Origin: Caenorhabditis remanei
Taxonomy: Eukaryota > Nematoda > Chromadorea > Rhabditida > Rhabditidae
Assembly: GCF_010183535.1 (NCBI RefSeq)
Contig: NC_071328.1
Coordinates: 14,260,001-14,324,000 of the forward strand
Length of the DNA: 64,000 bases
Direction of reading: 5' to 3'
Position numbers and translations under genes: made by a program. Each line of letters opens with the position of its first letter. Position 1 is the stretch's first letter. Shown here one piece after another: positions 31,512 through 41,898 of the stretch. The notes beneath the pieces are model-generated. The model saw only the letters and a list, made by a program, of their open reading frames with translations. It searched no databases and was not told where the DNA came from.

Positions 31512-31804
31512 AGTAGATCAAATGCTTAGATCCGCAACCAGTCCAAAATTACTGGATATCTGGTTCCACAACATCTGTTGATCTTTTGATCCTTTAATGT
31601 CCCTTCCCCCGCTTTTCCCATTCCTGCTCCACTCCTATCATTAAAAAGATATGACGGGAGCGCCTTATCATCTTTTTTTTCCATTTCTAATATCTTGATG
31701 ATATTTCACACCTTTTTTCGTTTTATTCAATACGTTATTCAATACAAACTCCTCTCCATGCTCTTCACTTGATATTGCAAAGACTTATCTGGCAAAGCAA
31801 GTTT

Positions 31805-31880
31805 TGGTGCTCTTGAGAGTTACCAAACCTAAAATATCTAATGACTAATAGCCAAATAATCTCGAATAAATGGGGCAAAA
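31805..31880 (+). pseudogene. F-box exon-2 scrap
   Basis: LPNLKYLMTNSQIISNKWG can be read on the plus strand, matching the end of the FBA_2 segment. Both borders are abrupt. Confidence 0.55.
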
Positions 31881-31934
31881 ATATTGGCCAAAATTCTAAG
31901 AAATGACTCGGAATGGGAAGGAATAGGATCTGAC

Positions 31935-32031
31935 GATTCTGCGAAATCGGGCCTCTACTGCGCATACAGGGATCTTCCTGGGTTATGAATCTGTCCTGGT
32001 CTTCAACTGAACCTTCAGGCCATCGTCAACA
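31935..32031 (+). mobile_element. LTR end fragment
   Basis: CGCATACAGGGATCTTCCTG, GGTTATGAATCTGTCCTGGT and CTTCAACTG...CGTCAACA parallel the last 95 bp of the solo LTR at 44368-45139 and end at the equivalent GTCAACA. Confidence 0.6.
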
Positions 32032-32033
32032 CA

Positions 32034-32186
32034 GGAGACGATGGAAACTCAAAGAGTGATGAAGCATCTGAAAATCCAGCACAAACCGGAGCTGATGCTT
32101 CTCCAGAAGCTTCATCCGTCCCAGGCTTCTGCTTCAATTCCCCACCAGGACCAGCTGGACCATCAGGACCATCAGGAAAACCATAA
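32034..32186 (+). pseudogene. Cuticle-collagen fragment
   Basis: One frame reads GDDGNSKSDEASENPAQTGA and then VPGFCFNSPPGPAGPSGPSG, followed by KP and a stop at 32184. A cysteine followed by Gly-X-Y triplets is typical of nematode cuticle collagens, where CxxCPPGPPGP-like blocks flank the triple-helical part. Only four to five triplets remain. No start or exon context is visible. It directly abuts the LTR end on its left, which suggests a captured or landed fragment. Confidence 0.6.
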
Positions 32187-32372
32187 AACCCAGCAGCCGT
32201 CAACAAGGTTCCAGTACAACAAGGAACAATGATCTAGACCTAATTTGGAATTATCCAATGTGACCTATAACATTAGATATGTAGGTAAAGGAGATATGTA
32301 GGTATACTGTCAGAAATAATTTCATTTCTGCTTTTACTTCAGCACAGCTCTGTTTGCAGTGTTTGTTACTGA
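32187..32372. other. Spacer, no gene
   Basis: AT-rich sequence with an inverted scrap of the usual F-box 3' spacer (TTTGCAGTGTTTGTTACTGA) at its right end. Confidence 0.4.
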
Positions 32373-32597
32373 TTAAAAAAAAAGCAAATGAAATTGAATA
32401 AAAATGTTTATAATGACCTTTCCGTTTAATTCTCTAAAACTAATTCCCGAAATCTGTTCTCCATTATCTGTGATCTTCATGCTGGTAATCTTCAGACGCT
32501 CGAGATTTATAAATCTTCCAGTCTTCCAATTCTTGAGTACCTCATTCAAATTCTTTTTTCCCATCAGAGAATTCAAAAGTGTAACTGGGGAAGACAT
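32373..32597 (-). pseudogene. Deletion derivative: MSSP fused to FBA_2 end, 74 codons
   Basis: The start codon and first codons of exon 1 (MSSP) are joined in frame to the middle of the FBA_2 segment: VTLLNSLMGKKNLNEVLKN, then WKTGRFINLERLKI. After MSFRELNGKV-like sequence the frame runs into the 3' flank and ends LLFF. The intron, F-box and most of exon 2 are deleted, yet 74 codons remain open. It keeps its upstream region and faces FB18 across a cassette, so it could be transcribed. A functional product is doubtful. Confidence 0.6.
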
Positions 32598-32665
32598 TGG
32601 GGTAGAAATAGAAGACGATGAAATGAGTATGAGGAAAAAGGAGTAATATCTGGGAATGAAGTAGT

Positions 32666-32796
32666 GCCTGCGCTTCGGGGCGAGACCACGACAAGTCTTA
32701 TGGGAAAAATGACGGAGTGACTGTGTGCGGTACTGGGGTCAATCGATCCGTCATTTTTCCCATAGACATCTTAGGTCTCGCGACGAAACGCAGGCA
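32666..32796. promoter_or_regulatory. Palindromic cassette upstream of FB18
   Basis: The left arm CTGCGCTTCGGGGCGAGACC and right arm GGTCTCGCGACGAAACGCAG (32774) each carry changes from consensus. The centre includes GGGTCAATCGATCCGTC. The right arm is 98 bp from the FB18 start. Confidence 0.66.
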
Positions 32797-32871
32797 CTCC
32801 TCCCTTCCCAGGTTCTATTCATACCATTCTACTCCTCGTCGTTTCTCCTCATTTCATCCCCGATCTCTCCG

Positions 32872-33869
32872 ATGTCTTTCCCATTTCCCCTCCTCCGTCT
32901 TCCTCGATTGGTCCTGTATGAGGTATTCAAATTATTGAGTATCGGTGAGAAGTGAGTATTCCTACCCAGTCTAACCTAACTAGTTCTTTACCTATTTCCA
33001 GAGTCAAGCTCTCCCTCTGCACCAAGAAAATCTCCACTCAAATCAATAATTGTCGTTTGTATTCTCAAAAAGTTATGGTCAGTCTGGACATGTTATATCA
33101 AGGAATCAGAGTGTATTCTGAAAATAACAATGATAGATTTGGAATTTTCAACCGTTACAACAGCGCAACCATCAACAATCCGGATATGCAACAGTATCAA
33201 ATTGAAGGGCGTACTGTACCTGTGATCTCTTTCCCCAGAAGAATCGAAACGTTCTGGAAGAATCATCAAGAAGGATTTCTATCTGTCATTCAACATATAT
33301 TGAAGCTGTTTCAATGCAAGATTTCAACTAGTGATGGTTGTCATGGTAGTTATTTTTTTCAACCAACAATTTTGAAGTTGTTTGATCTACAGCTGGAATT
33401 CAAGAAGCTTACTATTCGCCTCAATGGATTAAAGTATCAAAACGTGTTGTGGAAACAGATATCCAACAAACTTGGACTGGTTAAAGATCTTAAAATCATA
33501 TCCGCTGCTTATCCTGGTTTCACACCTGTGTTCACTTCATGGCCACAGAAAATAAGCATTAGAAGTTCCGATTGGTTTACTGTGGAAACTCTATTGACCT
33601 GTCCATGTTTTTTTATTAATCTCAATGGTTCTCTTTCGAGACACAATGATTTGGATGCAATACTTAGAAAGTGGAAGACTGGAGGATTTCCGAATCTAGA
33701 GCGTCTGGAGATCCGTAGTCAAAATTATACAAATGATGGAGCGATGATTCTGGGAATGAATTTGATGGAATTGAGGGGACAGGTTATCCAAACTGATGAT
33801 GGATCAAAGAAGGCAACTTTTAGAGCTGACTCCCGGAGTATTGAAATGTCTGTGACCTCATTTGTATAA
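32872..33869 (+). CDS. FB18: F-box/FBA_2 protein, 315 aa
   Basis: Exons are 32872-32951 (MSFPFPLLRLPRLVLYEVF) and 33002-33869, with a 50-bp intron. The acceptor is followed by AGTCAAG, so the F-box reads GEKVKLSLCTKK. The variable region (NSATINNPDMQQYQIEGRTV) is close to that of FB13. The FBA_2 part departs from the rest: the motif is CPCFFINLNGSLSRHNDLDA in place of CTCTTITL...NKDLD. RKWKTGGFPNLERLEI and the tail (SRSIEMSVTSFV) are regular. Changes sit where target binding is expected, consistent with altered specificity, though this is inference. Confidence 0.88.
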
Positions 33870-33954
33870 ACAAAACATTACATTATTAAAATAAACATTC
33901 TGAAATAAACCATTTTTTTCAGTTGTGTTATCTATAAAGAGTATCGATCTATAC

Positions 33955-34035
33955 TGGTACTGCCACACAGTCGACCATTCCCATAGACCATCACAGAACG
34001 ACAGATGGTGTGGTCTCGCCACGAAACGCAGGCAC
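33955..34035 (+). promoter_or_regulatory. Upstream half-cassette of FB19
   Basis: CACACAGTCGACCATTCCCA, ATAGACCATCACAGAACGAC and GGTCTCGCCACGAAACGCAG (34012) are a perfect right half. The left half is absent. A CT-dinucleotide run (CTCTCTCTCTCTCTCTCTC) lies between it and the start codon at about 34091. Confidence 0.66.
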
Positions 34036-34145
34036 TCCTCCATTCCCAGATTCTATTTACACACGCATACTCCTCAGTCTCATCTCATTACTCTCTCTCT
34101 CTCTCTCCCCTCATACTCATTCCATCTTCATCCATATCTGCCCCA

Positions 34146-35139
34146 ATGTCTTCCCCATTTCCCCTCCTCCGTCTCCCTGGAGTGGTCTTATGTGAGGTAT
34201 TCAAATCATTGAGTATTGGTGAGAAGTAAGTATATCTAACCTAATCTGACCAGACTAATTTTCTCCCATATTTCCAGAATCAAGCTCTCGCTCTGCTCCA
34301 AGAAAATCTCGGCTCAAATCAATATTGCTCGTTTGTACTCTCAAAAAGTTATAGTCGGTCTGGACGTCTTAAACGAAAACATCAAAGTGTACTCGGAAAA
34401 TATCAAGAATGCATTTAAAATCATTAATTGTACCTACAACGGAAGAACTAGCGATTTGATTATACAACAGTATCGAATTGAAGGGCATACTGTACCTGTA
34501 ATTCCCTGCCCCAAAGGAATCATAACATTATGGAAGAACAATCGAGAAGGATTTCTATCTGTAATACGGTATCTCTTGAAGATATTTCGATGCAAGTTTT
34601 CAGTTAATTGTGACCATAATAGTGGTTCATTGCAACCAATAATTTCTGAGTTGTTTAATCTACAAGTGGAATTCAAGACGCTCACTATTGATTTTAATGG
34701 ATTAAAAAATGATAACTTGTTCTGGAACCAGATATCCAATAAACTTGGATTGGTCAAGGATCTTAGTATCTATTCCCTTGTTAATCCTGGTTTCATACCA
34801 GTTTTCGCTTCATGGCCACAGAGTATTTTTATAATGAGTTCCGCTTGGTTCACTTTGGAATATCTTTTGGCGTGCATTTGCACTAAAATTTCACTCGACT
34901 GGTCATATTTGGATAACAAGGATATGGATGCAATACTTAGAAAGTGGAAGGCTGGAGGATTCCCGAATCTAGAATATCTATACGTCGGGAGTCACAATAT
35001 TACAAAGAATGGAGAACTGATTTTGGGAATGAATCCATTGAAATTGCGGGGAAAGGTTATCCAAACAGATGATGGATCAAAGAAGGCAAGTATTAGAATT
35101 GACACAGGATTTATGGAAATGTCTGTGTCCTCCGTGTGA
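34146..35139 (+). CDS. FB19: F-box/FBA_2 protein, 313 aa
   Basis: Exons are 34146-34225 (MSSPFPLLRLPGVVLCEVF) and 34278-35139, with a 52-bp intron and GTAAGT donor. The middle has EGHTVPVIPCPKGIITLWKN; the FBA_2 part is WFTLEYLLACICTKISLDWS (isoleucine within the CxC motif) and RKWKAGGFPNLEYLYV. The tail ends FMEMSVSSV. The block from NGRTSDLIIQQYRIEG to SLQPIISELFNLQVEF resembles FB21. A type-2 3' flank follows. Confidence 0.88.
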
Positions 35140-35547
35140 ATAAAAAAGACGAAGTGTACTCCATCGGAGTTCTCCCCTTTTCCAAAAATCAACTTGGTCA
35201 TCTATATCAAAAGAATTTAATTGAATCGAATTTTCACATTCCTCCCCCTGTCCCTCTCATTAAAAAGATAGGAGCCTTATCATCTTTCTTATCATTTCTA
35301 ATGTTTCCATGATTTTTCACACATTTTGTTACTTTTACTATTTATCTTTGTTTTAATAAAATGTCTAAGGTTCTTTTTCTACTCACACCAACATTAGGGA
35401 ACTCACTAGAGAATGATTCAGACGAAGATCTGGGTCGAATTATATATTGTTGAAAAGCTGAAAATGCGCTCTTTTCGAAGCTGTCTTCCAATGTTGCAGA
35501 ACGATTTTTTGAAAAAAGTTATTCAGATTTTTGTGAGACTTCAGTTT
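35140..35547. repeat. Type-2 3' flank of FB19 and unassigned spacer
   Basis: TTAATTGAATCGAATTTTCA, TCATTAAAAAGATAGGAGCC and TTTAATAAAATGTC are repeat G. From 35400 to 35545 nothing is recognised. Confidence 0.5.
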
Positions 35548-35897
35548 CCCAAAAATCGTCGCTCCATTATTTTCAATAGTTGTAATGCAAGTGCACGCGA
35601 AAAGGGGTTCCAGAGTGAACCAGTAGGAACTCGTGATATTAATTTCCTGTGGCCATGAAGTGAAAACTACAGGGTGCGCCATAAATATTGTATTTTATTC
35701 TTATAAAAAATTATCAATATATGGGGCGGGAGGCTGAGAATGAGTCCCTCACGAGGCCATTCAAAGGGTGGGTTAAAGTGAGAGAAGTGGGGCAACAAAA
35801 AAAAAAAATGACCGGTATGAGGGAAATAAAAGAAGGCATTAAGAATTGAGCAATGTGGTAATGCGGGGAAAGGTGGTTTGGGAGTACAGAATAAGCT

Positions 35898-36473
35898 CTA
35901 ATAGCGTGTGATACTAGATGAGATTAGGGTATTGAACTCGGAAGGGGAGAGAAAATATGAGCTTTGGGAGGTAATGGCATTCCAGATGGGAATGGTGTGG
36001 GAAAAAAAGTCAGAGCACTTGGGTTTAATACAAATAAGATTCATAGGGCGACGGGTGGAGGAGGAAAACCGGATGTACGAATCTAGGTGTGGAAAGTATG
36101 AGGTACCGCTTAGAAATTTATATAGGAGGAGAAGCTGGGCTTTTAGTCTACGATGGCGCAATGAGAAGAGATTAAGTTGGGCTAGACGATCGGAATAGGA
36201 GGAATAAGTTATGTTACAGCGTTGAAAGATTTTCCTGGTGAAGAAACGGAGAGGAGTTTCTAGCGATAACGATAATTTAGAAGCAGGAGGGGGTGAGTAT
36301 ACTACAGAGCAATATTCAATAATGGGTAAAACATAGCAATTGAAAAGGAAAATGTAGAATTGTGGAGAGGTTGATTTGAAGGATTTCAGAAGTTGTTTAG
36401 TACGTAGGAGGGCGGAAGCGATAGTCTTGTTAAATAGTGATATGAATGTTTGGGTCAGCCCTGGTTCAGCCAC
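35898..36473 (-). pseudogene. LINE (non-LTR retrotransposon) reverse-transcriptase C-terminal fragment
   Basis: A 191-codon frame contains SALLRTKQLLKSF, FYIFLFNCYVLPIIEYCSVV, FTRKIFQRCNI, SYSDRLAQLNLFSLRHRRLK and HLDSYIRFSSSTRRP. This is the usual region after the catalytic YxDD of LINE reverse transcriptases (thumb and C-terminal part, with PIIEYCSVVYSP and RLxxLxLxSLxxRR). The catalytic core is absent. The fragment lies inside the Tc1/mariner-type element and has probably been inserted there. Confidence 0.7.
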
Positions 36474-37519
36474 AGAACTCCAGGCGCATCCAAATATATG
36501 TTTTGTTATCAGTTTTTATCTGGTTTTCCAGTTTTTGAAGTAACAAATTATAATTTTCATTTTTACGGTGGTGGCAGCATTTTTTCTACAGATAGCTCTA
36601 CCATCGACTGTATCAGTGTGTGTGAATTGCTTTTTTGTGAGTTTCAAGAAGGTGAGAGTGCCCCTAATGCAGGTCTTTAGAAAAATAAAACGTAGGGAAT
36701 GTATTGTCATATTCAAGACCTTCTTGAAAAATATATTTACAGTATTTGTTCCGGCTCCGTCCTGGACATATTCCGGCAAATAGAGGATCAGGTCTAATTT
36801 GGACCGGAGCGGGACAAAAGTAGTCTATGGCTCTGAAATTGCAACCAAAACAGTTTGATAAAATATAAAATTAAAGCTGAATATTTCCTCGTTGTATTCT
36901 CAAAAAATCACCATCCTAGTTAAGAGAATTTTATGAACGTTGATAGCTCATGAGCTCTTCCTTGGCACGCACAAAATCACTAATTTAATCCATGTGTTTA
37001 CTCATGAAAGTAACTAACCATAAAAACCGACCAGAACAATAAAAACAAAACGAATGTAGCAAAACACTCATGTACATTTTGTTAGAACAGAAAATTTCTC
37101 GATGAGATTTCAGATCCACCTCCAATCCCGGTTTTAGTCGGAAGCGTCCCGATTAGCTACACTTTTTACATTTTGGTCCATACAGGAACCAAAACTAATC
37201 CCAAACCCTAATTCACGTTTGGAAATCATTGCTAGCCCTGTTTTCAATTTGAAAATAATTTCTGGACATTCCAGAAAGTTGAAGCGCCGGTCCACCGCTC
37301 CAAGACTGCCTAACAGTCGTTCAGAGACGATTTTCCGGAGTTCACCTGGCTGTCGAAATGGGTGCATATCTCGCAAACACGTGATTTATTCAAATTTTCA
37401 AATTAGGAATATCAGACCCAGAGAGTTTCTTAGCATAAAAAGTTTGGTTCGAATTCTCTGAATTCGTTTCTATATAAGTTATGGGACGCTGAAGTCGTCA
37501 ACTACCTCCGTGCCTAGGT

Positions 37520-37588
37520 CGTATCTACCCGAAGAGATTGAGAGCTGTAATTCAGGAGAAAGCAGGACGGATCAAAAATCATTATTGA
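37520..37588 (+). pseudogene. Tc1/mariner transposase C-terminal remnant
   Basis: The frame reads RIYPKRLRAVIQEKAGRIKN and then HY and a stop. This is like the end of Tc1/mariner transposases, where a P[RK]RLxAVI block and a GG/AGR-type motif close the protein just before the 3' inverted repeat. Upstream the frame is interrupted, so no active transposase is encoded. Confidence 0.55.
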
Positions 37589-38049
37589 ATATCTTTTCTG
37601 TAGCGAATGAAAAATTTTTTGTCAAAAGGAAAAGATGTTTGGATGTTTTTGAAAAGCGTTATAACTTTTTTTGCGTATATCACTATTTATGGCGCACCCT
37701 GTAGAAGAACCCAGACATAGATGACAAGATCCTCAACCAGCCCAGATTTACTGGGTATCTGGTTCCAGAAGATACTTTTATCCTTCAATCGTTTAAGGTA
37801 AATAGCGAGTTTCTTGATCTCAACTTGTAGATTCAACAACACAGAAACTACTGGCTGATATAAATCACTATCATAGTAACTAATAGTTGTTGAAAGTTTG
37901 TATTGAAACATCTTCAATATATGCCGAATAACAGATAGATATCCATTCGGCTAATTCTTCCGGAATATCTTGATTCTTGTTGGGATAGTAAGAACTGTTA
38001 TATTACAACCCGCAATAGGAAATTGATGAGTATTTGAATTCTGACTCTA

Positions 38050-38135
38050 CTATTGCGCACACAGTCGCTACGTCATTTTTCCCATAGACCATCACAGAAC
38101 GACAGATGGTGTGGTCTCGCCACGAAACACAGGCT
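38050..38135 (+). promoter_or_regulatory. Upstream half-cassette of FB21
   Basis: TTGCGCACACAGTCGC, CATAGACCATCACAGAACGA and GGTCTCGCCACGAAACACAG (38112) form a right half. The left half was replaced by the end of FB20. Confidence 0.65.
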
Positions 38136-38238
38136 CTCCTCTAATCCCAGATTCCATTTACACACTTCTATTTCTCAGTCTCATCTCATTACTCCCTTTC
38201 ACCTCATACTCATTTCATTGTCTTCTATCTCTGCCTCA

Positions 38239-39212
38239 ATGTCTTCCCCATTTCCGCTCCTCCGTCTTCCTGGAGTGATTCTTTGCGAGGTATTCAAATC
38301 ATTGAATATCGGAGAGAAGTAAGTTAACCGTACTAACCTAACCTAACTGATTCCTTCCGTATTTCTAGAATCAAGCTCTCCCTCTGCTCCAAGAAAACCT
38401 CGGCTCAAATCAATAGTGCTCGTTTGTACTCTCAAAAAGTTATAGTCGATCTGAGCAGGTTATATCAAAAACTCGAAGTCTCCTCTGAAAATGACAAGGA
38501 TGCATTTGAAGTCATTAATTGTTCCTACAGCGGAGCAATCAGCGATCCAAAAATGCAACAGTGTCCAATTGCAGGGCTTACTGTACCTGTAATCTTCTTC
38601 GACGAAGGAATCACAACATTCTGGAAGAATCATCAAGAAGGATTTCTATCTGTTATTGAACATCTATTGAAGATGTTTCAATGCAAGTTTTCAATTTATA
38701 ATGCCTATAATAGTGATTCATTGCAACCAATAATTTCTGAGTTGTTTAATCTACAAGTGGAATTCCAGAAGCTCACTATTTACCTTAAAGGATCAAAAGA
38801 TGAGATCATTTTCTGGAACCAAATATCTAATAAACTTGAACTGGTTGAGGATCTTGAACTCTCATCCATTCTTAAGCCTAATTCCATTCCAGTTTTCAAC
38901 TCATGGCCACAGAAAATTGGTATCATAAGGTCCGATTGGTTCACTCTGGAACATCTTTTGACGTGCACTTGCACTACAATTGAACTCGGCTGGTCTCATC
39001 TGGGAATGAAGGATTTGAATACGGTACTCAAGAATTGGAAGGCTGGAGGATTTCCGAATCTAGAATATCTGTACGTCGAGGGTCAAAATATTCAAAATAA
39101 TGGAACGATGAATTGGAGCCAAATGGTTATCCAAACTGATGATGGATCAAAGAAGGCAACTATTAACACTCGTTACAATAGACTTGAAATGTATGTGACT
39201 CCATTTGATTAA
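38239..39212 (+). CDS. FB21: F-box/FBA_2 protein, 307 aa
   Basis: Exons are 38239-38318 (MSSPFPLLRLPGVILCEVF) and 38369-39212; the intron is 50 bp with acceptor TTTCTAG. The middle has AGLTVPVIFFDEGITTFWKN. From HLLTCTCTTIELGWSHLGMK to the end it is nearly identical to FB23, including an in-frame loss of the TILGMNxxEL block, so that NNGTMNWSQMVIQTDDGSKK results. The tail ends RLEMYVTPFD. The N-terminal half, by contrast, is closer to FB19. This gene is therefore a mosaic. Confidence 0.88.
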
Positions 39213-39670
39213 ACGAAACAAGATGTACTCTTTCCCTTTTTCCAAAATATCACCTCCGTCATCGAATCTTTATTAATACTCATTATGCTTCTCCCCCCGC
39301 ATTAAAAACGATATGACAGGAGTGTATTATCTTCTCTTTTCTCATTTCTAATTTCTTCAAGATTTTTCCCACCTTTCATTACTTTTATTATTTATTTTTA
39401 ATTAATGAAAGGTCTAATTGCGGAGTTTGGTTTTTCTTCCACTCACTCTAGCACAAGAACATCAGGAAACTCACTCGCCAAATATCGCCAAGTCTTGGCC
39501 CAACTTTGCGTGATCAAAGCCAATGATTGAGGATCACCAACTAGTAGCCCAACGTTAGGTATCGAATTTCGCTTCATCTCGCAGTGTTTGTGACTGATTT
39601 TCAAAATTAGTTAACAAAATTGAATAAAAATGTTCATTATAGAATTCTCATTTCAACATGTAAAGTTTTC
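39213..39670. repeat. Type-2 3' flank of FB21 and spacer
   Basis: The first 210 bp match the FB23 flank almost base for base (TTTCCAAAATATCACCTCCG). The remainder is unassigned apart from an inverted F-box 3' spacer scrap at 39595-39660. Confidence 0.55.
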
Positions 39671-39876
39671 TTCATTCAAGTGGGTGGGGGTCGCAGATAT
39701 TTCAATGCATCGGCTCCTGATTCTGATAATTGCCTTTTTTGATTCATCATCAGTTTGGATAGCTATCCTTCAAACTTGCTCAAGATTATAAGTTCTTCAA
39801 CCAGTCCAAGTTTATTGGATATCTGCTTCCACAACAAATTGTGTTCTTTTGATTTATTAAGTTTAATAGTGAGACA
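39671..39876 (-). pseudogene. FB22: F-box gene relic with large deletions
   Basis: Three pieces remain: a tail (AIQTDDESKKA..., ending IEISATP), a middle piece (QHNLLWKQISNKLGLVEEL) and the leader with start codon (ACATTGAGGCAGAGATAGAA on the plus strand). The start codon is joined directly to exon-2 sequence and a stop follows after four codons. Upstream are repeat B and a cassette. Confidence 0.75.
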
Positions 39877-39902
39877 TTGAGGCAGAGATAGAAGACGATA
39901 AG

Positions 39903-39950
39903 AAATAGAGGGATCGATAGTGCACTGACTCAGTCACTTATTTTCCATTG
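39903..39950. repeat. Upstream repeat B, short copy
   Basis: GGGATCGATAGTGCACTGAC and TCAGTCACTTATTTTCCATT; the central GGTACAAC block is missing. Confidence 0.55.
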
Positions 39951-40003
39951 AGATAAGACGTGCTGGAATAGAAATATGTAAATAGAATCTGGGATAGGAG
40001 GAG

Positions 40004-40149
40004 TGTCTGCGTTTCGTGGCGAGACCACATCATCTGTCGTTCTGTAATGGTCTATGGGAATGATCGACTGTGTGCGCAACAGTGGTACCAGGGTCGATCG
40101 ATCCGTCATTTTTCTCTTAGACATATAAGGTTTCGCCACGAAACGCAGC
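40004..40149. promoter_or_regulatory. Palindromic cassette between FB22 and FB23
   Basis: The left arm CTGCGTTTCGTGGCGAGACC is perfect. The right arm is GGTTTCGCCACGAAACGCAG (40130), with one change. The inner arm CATCTGTCGTTCTGTAATGG and GGTCGATCGATCCGTC are present. Confidence 0.7.
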
Positions 40150-40244
40150 TACTCCTCCATTCCCAGATTCTATTTACACCCTTTTATTCCTCAGTCTCTT
40201 CTCATTACTCCCTTTTCCCTCATACTCATTTCATCTCTGCCCCA

Positions 40245-41221
40245 ATGTCTTCCCCATTTCCTCTACTTCGTCTTCCTCGATTGGTTCTGTGTGAGGTATT
40301 CAAATCGTTGAGTATCGGAGAGAAGTGAGTTAACTTTATTAACCTTACCTGACTAATTTTTTTTCTGTTTCTAGAATCAATCTCTCCTTCTGCTCCAAAA
40401 AAGTCTCCATTCAAATCAATATTGCTCGTTTGTACTCTCAAAAAGTTATAATCGATGTGGACTGCTTTAACTGCAAAATCAGAGTTCAATCTAAAAATGA
40501 AAAAGATATATTTGAAATCTCCACTTATTCAGACTCCGGGAAAAGTCTAAATACAAATGTTCCACAATTTTCTATCGCGGGTTGTACTGTAAGAGTTATT
40601 CCTATCCCAACAAGAATCAAAACACTCTGGAAGAATTATCGAGAAGGATTTCTATCTCTCATTCGACATCTACTGAAGATGTTTCAATGCAAGATTTCGA
40701 TTAGTATTGGTTACTATGATAGTGCATTATATCAACCAACAATTGCAATGTTGTTTGATCTACAACTGGAATTCAAGACGTTCGATATTAAACTTGAAGA
40801 ATCAGAAGATCGACAGTTGTTGTGGAACCAGATATCTAATAATCTTGGACTAGTTGAGAATCTAAGCATCTCATCTGTTACTGAACCTGGTTTCTGCCCA
40901 GTTTTCGCTTCATGGCCACAAAAGATTAGTATCATTAATTCCGTTGCGTTCACACTGGAACATCTTTTGGAGTGTACTTGCACTACAATTGAACTCGGCT
41001 GGTCTCATCTGGGAATGAAGGATTTGAATACGGTACTCAAGAATTGGAAGGCTGGAGGATTTCCGAATCTAAAATATCTGTACGTCGAGGGTCAAAATAT
41101 TCAAAATAATGGAACGATGAATTGGAGCCGAATGGTTATCCAAACTGATGATGGATCGAAGAAGGCAACTATTGACATTCGTTTCAATAGAATTAAAATG
41201 TATGTGACTCCATTTGATTAA
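40245..41221 (+). CDS. FB23: F-box/FBA_2 protein, 308 aa
   Basis: Exons are 40245-40324 (MSSPFPLLRLPRLVLCEVF) and 40375-41221; the intron is 50 bp with acceptor TTTCTAG, a form shared only with FB21. The F-box continues INLSFCSKKVSIQI. The middle resembles FB32 (CFNCKIRVQSKNEKDIFEIS, TRIKTLWKNYREG). From LECTCTTIELGWSHLGMK onward it is a near copy of FB21, including NNGTMNWSRMVIQ and the end KMYVTPFD. The two genes share 3' flanks too, which fits gene conversion or exchange within exon 2. Confidence 0.88.
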
Positions 41222-41530
41222 ACAAAACTAAATGTACTCTCTCCCTTTTTCCAAAATATCACCTCCGTCATCGAATCTTTATTAATACTCATTATGCTTC
41301 TCTCCCTGCATTAAAAACGATATGACGGGAGTGCATTATCCTCTTTTTTCTCATTTCTAATTTCTACAAGGTTTTTCCCACCTTTCATTACTTTTATTAT
41401 TTATTTTTAATTAAATAAACATTTTTATTCAATTTCTTAGCTCCCTTTGAAAATCAGTAGCAAACACAGCGAGGTGTCCATTTTACTCTAATAGAACTAA
41501 TTTTATTCCAATATTCTCTCCATAAAAGTG
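41222..41530. repeat. 3' flank of FB23: type 2 joined to type 1
   Basis: Repeat G to about 41410 (ending TTTTTAATTAAATAAAC) passes into the type-1 flank (ATTTTTATTCAATTTC, GAAAATCAGTAGCAAACACA) and then repeat E. Both flank types in series explain how one could replace the other. Confidence 0.55.
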
Positions 41531-41639
41531 TCGATGGAAGCATGAAAGATAGGATGATTGAAGTTATTCAGAATAATGAAGGAGAGACCAGTTATTGAAT
41601 TGTGCATTGTTTTTTTGTGTTTTTGAATAATCAATAATG

Positions 41640-41892
41640 CTTTGGAGCTCTTTCATACTAGTGATATGCGTGAAAAATCGAAAAAATCGAAGGTGTCTTA
41701 TCATTTTTGGACGGCTGAAAAAGTGTTTTTTTGAGGTCACGTGCTCAGAATTAGGTTATTTTTTCTAGAAATTTGTCTGTATGGGTTTTCAAAGATTCTG
41801 AATCAAACTGCATTTAGAGTTTTTTCAGATCACATCCCATTTTCTCGGAACCTTCATTTTAGGGGGGTGTCTTAACATTATTGGACGCACTG
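41640..41892. mobile_element. Right end of a Tc1-type element
   Basis: GGTGTCTTAACATTATTGGA and CGCACTG end at 41892 followed by TA. A second, internal version of the end (GGTGTCTTATCATTTTTGGA) lies at about 41692. The opposite end was not found. It abuts the cassette of FB24. Confidence 0.4.
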
Positions 41893-41898
41893 TATTCC

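Larger units (their letters stand above)
35670..37701. mobile_element. Tc1/mariner-type element, 2.03 kb, flanked by TA
   Basis: The ends CAGGGTGCGCCATAAATA and TATTTATGGCGCACCCTG are inverted repeats, and TA flanks both (35668-35669 and 37702-37703), as expected for Tc1/mariner insertion. A transposase tail is recognisable near the right end. The left half carries a LINE reverse-transcriptase fragment on the minus strand, which looks like a nested insertion. Between 36480 and 37500 no domain could be recognised. Confidence 0.75.
35548..38046 (-). pseudogene. FB20: F-box/FBA_2 gene relic split by a transposon
   Basis: Two minus-strand blocks belong together. Block 37704-38046 holds the middle region (from CPIAGCNITVLTIPTR-like sequence to LVEDLVI). 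Block 35548-35667 holds VVFTSWPQEINITSSYWFTL, then EPLFACTCI and, after a deletion of the WKTGG part, NNGATIFG. A 2.03-kb inverted-repeat element sits exactly between them at a TA within exon 2. The 5' end is lost at about 38048, where the upstream half-cassette of FB21 begins. Confidence 0.8.

Noticed and set aside
36516..36783. Overlapping frames in the middle of the Tc1/mariner-type element
   Set aside because: No transposase catalytic pattern or other motif could be recognised, and frames on both strands are equally long.
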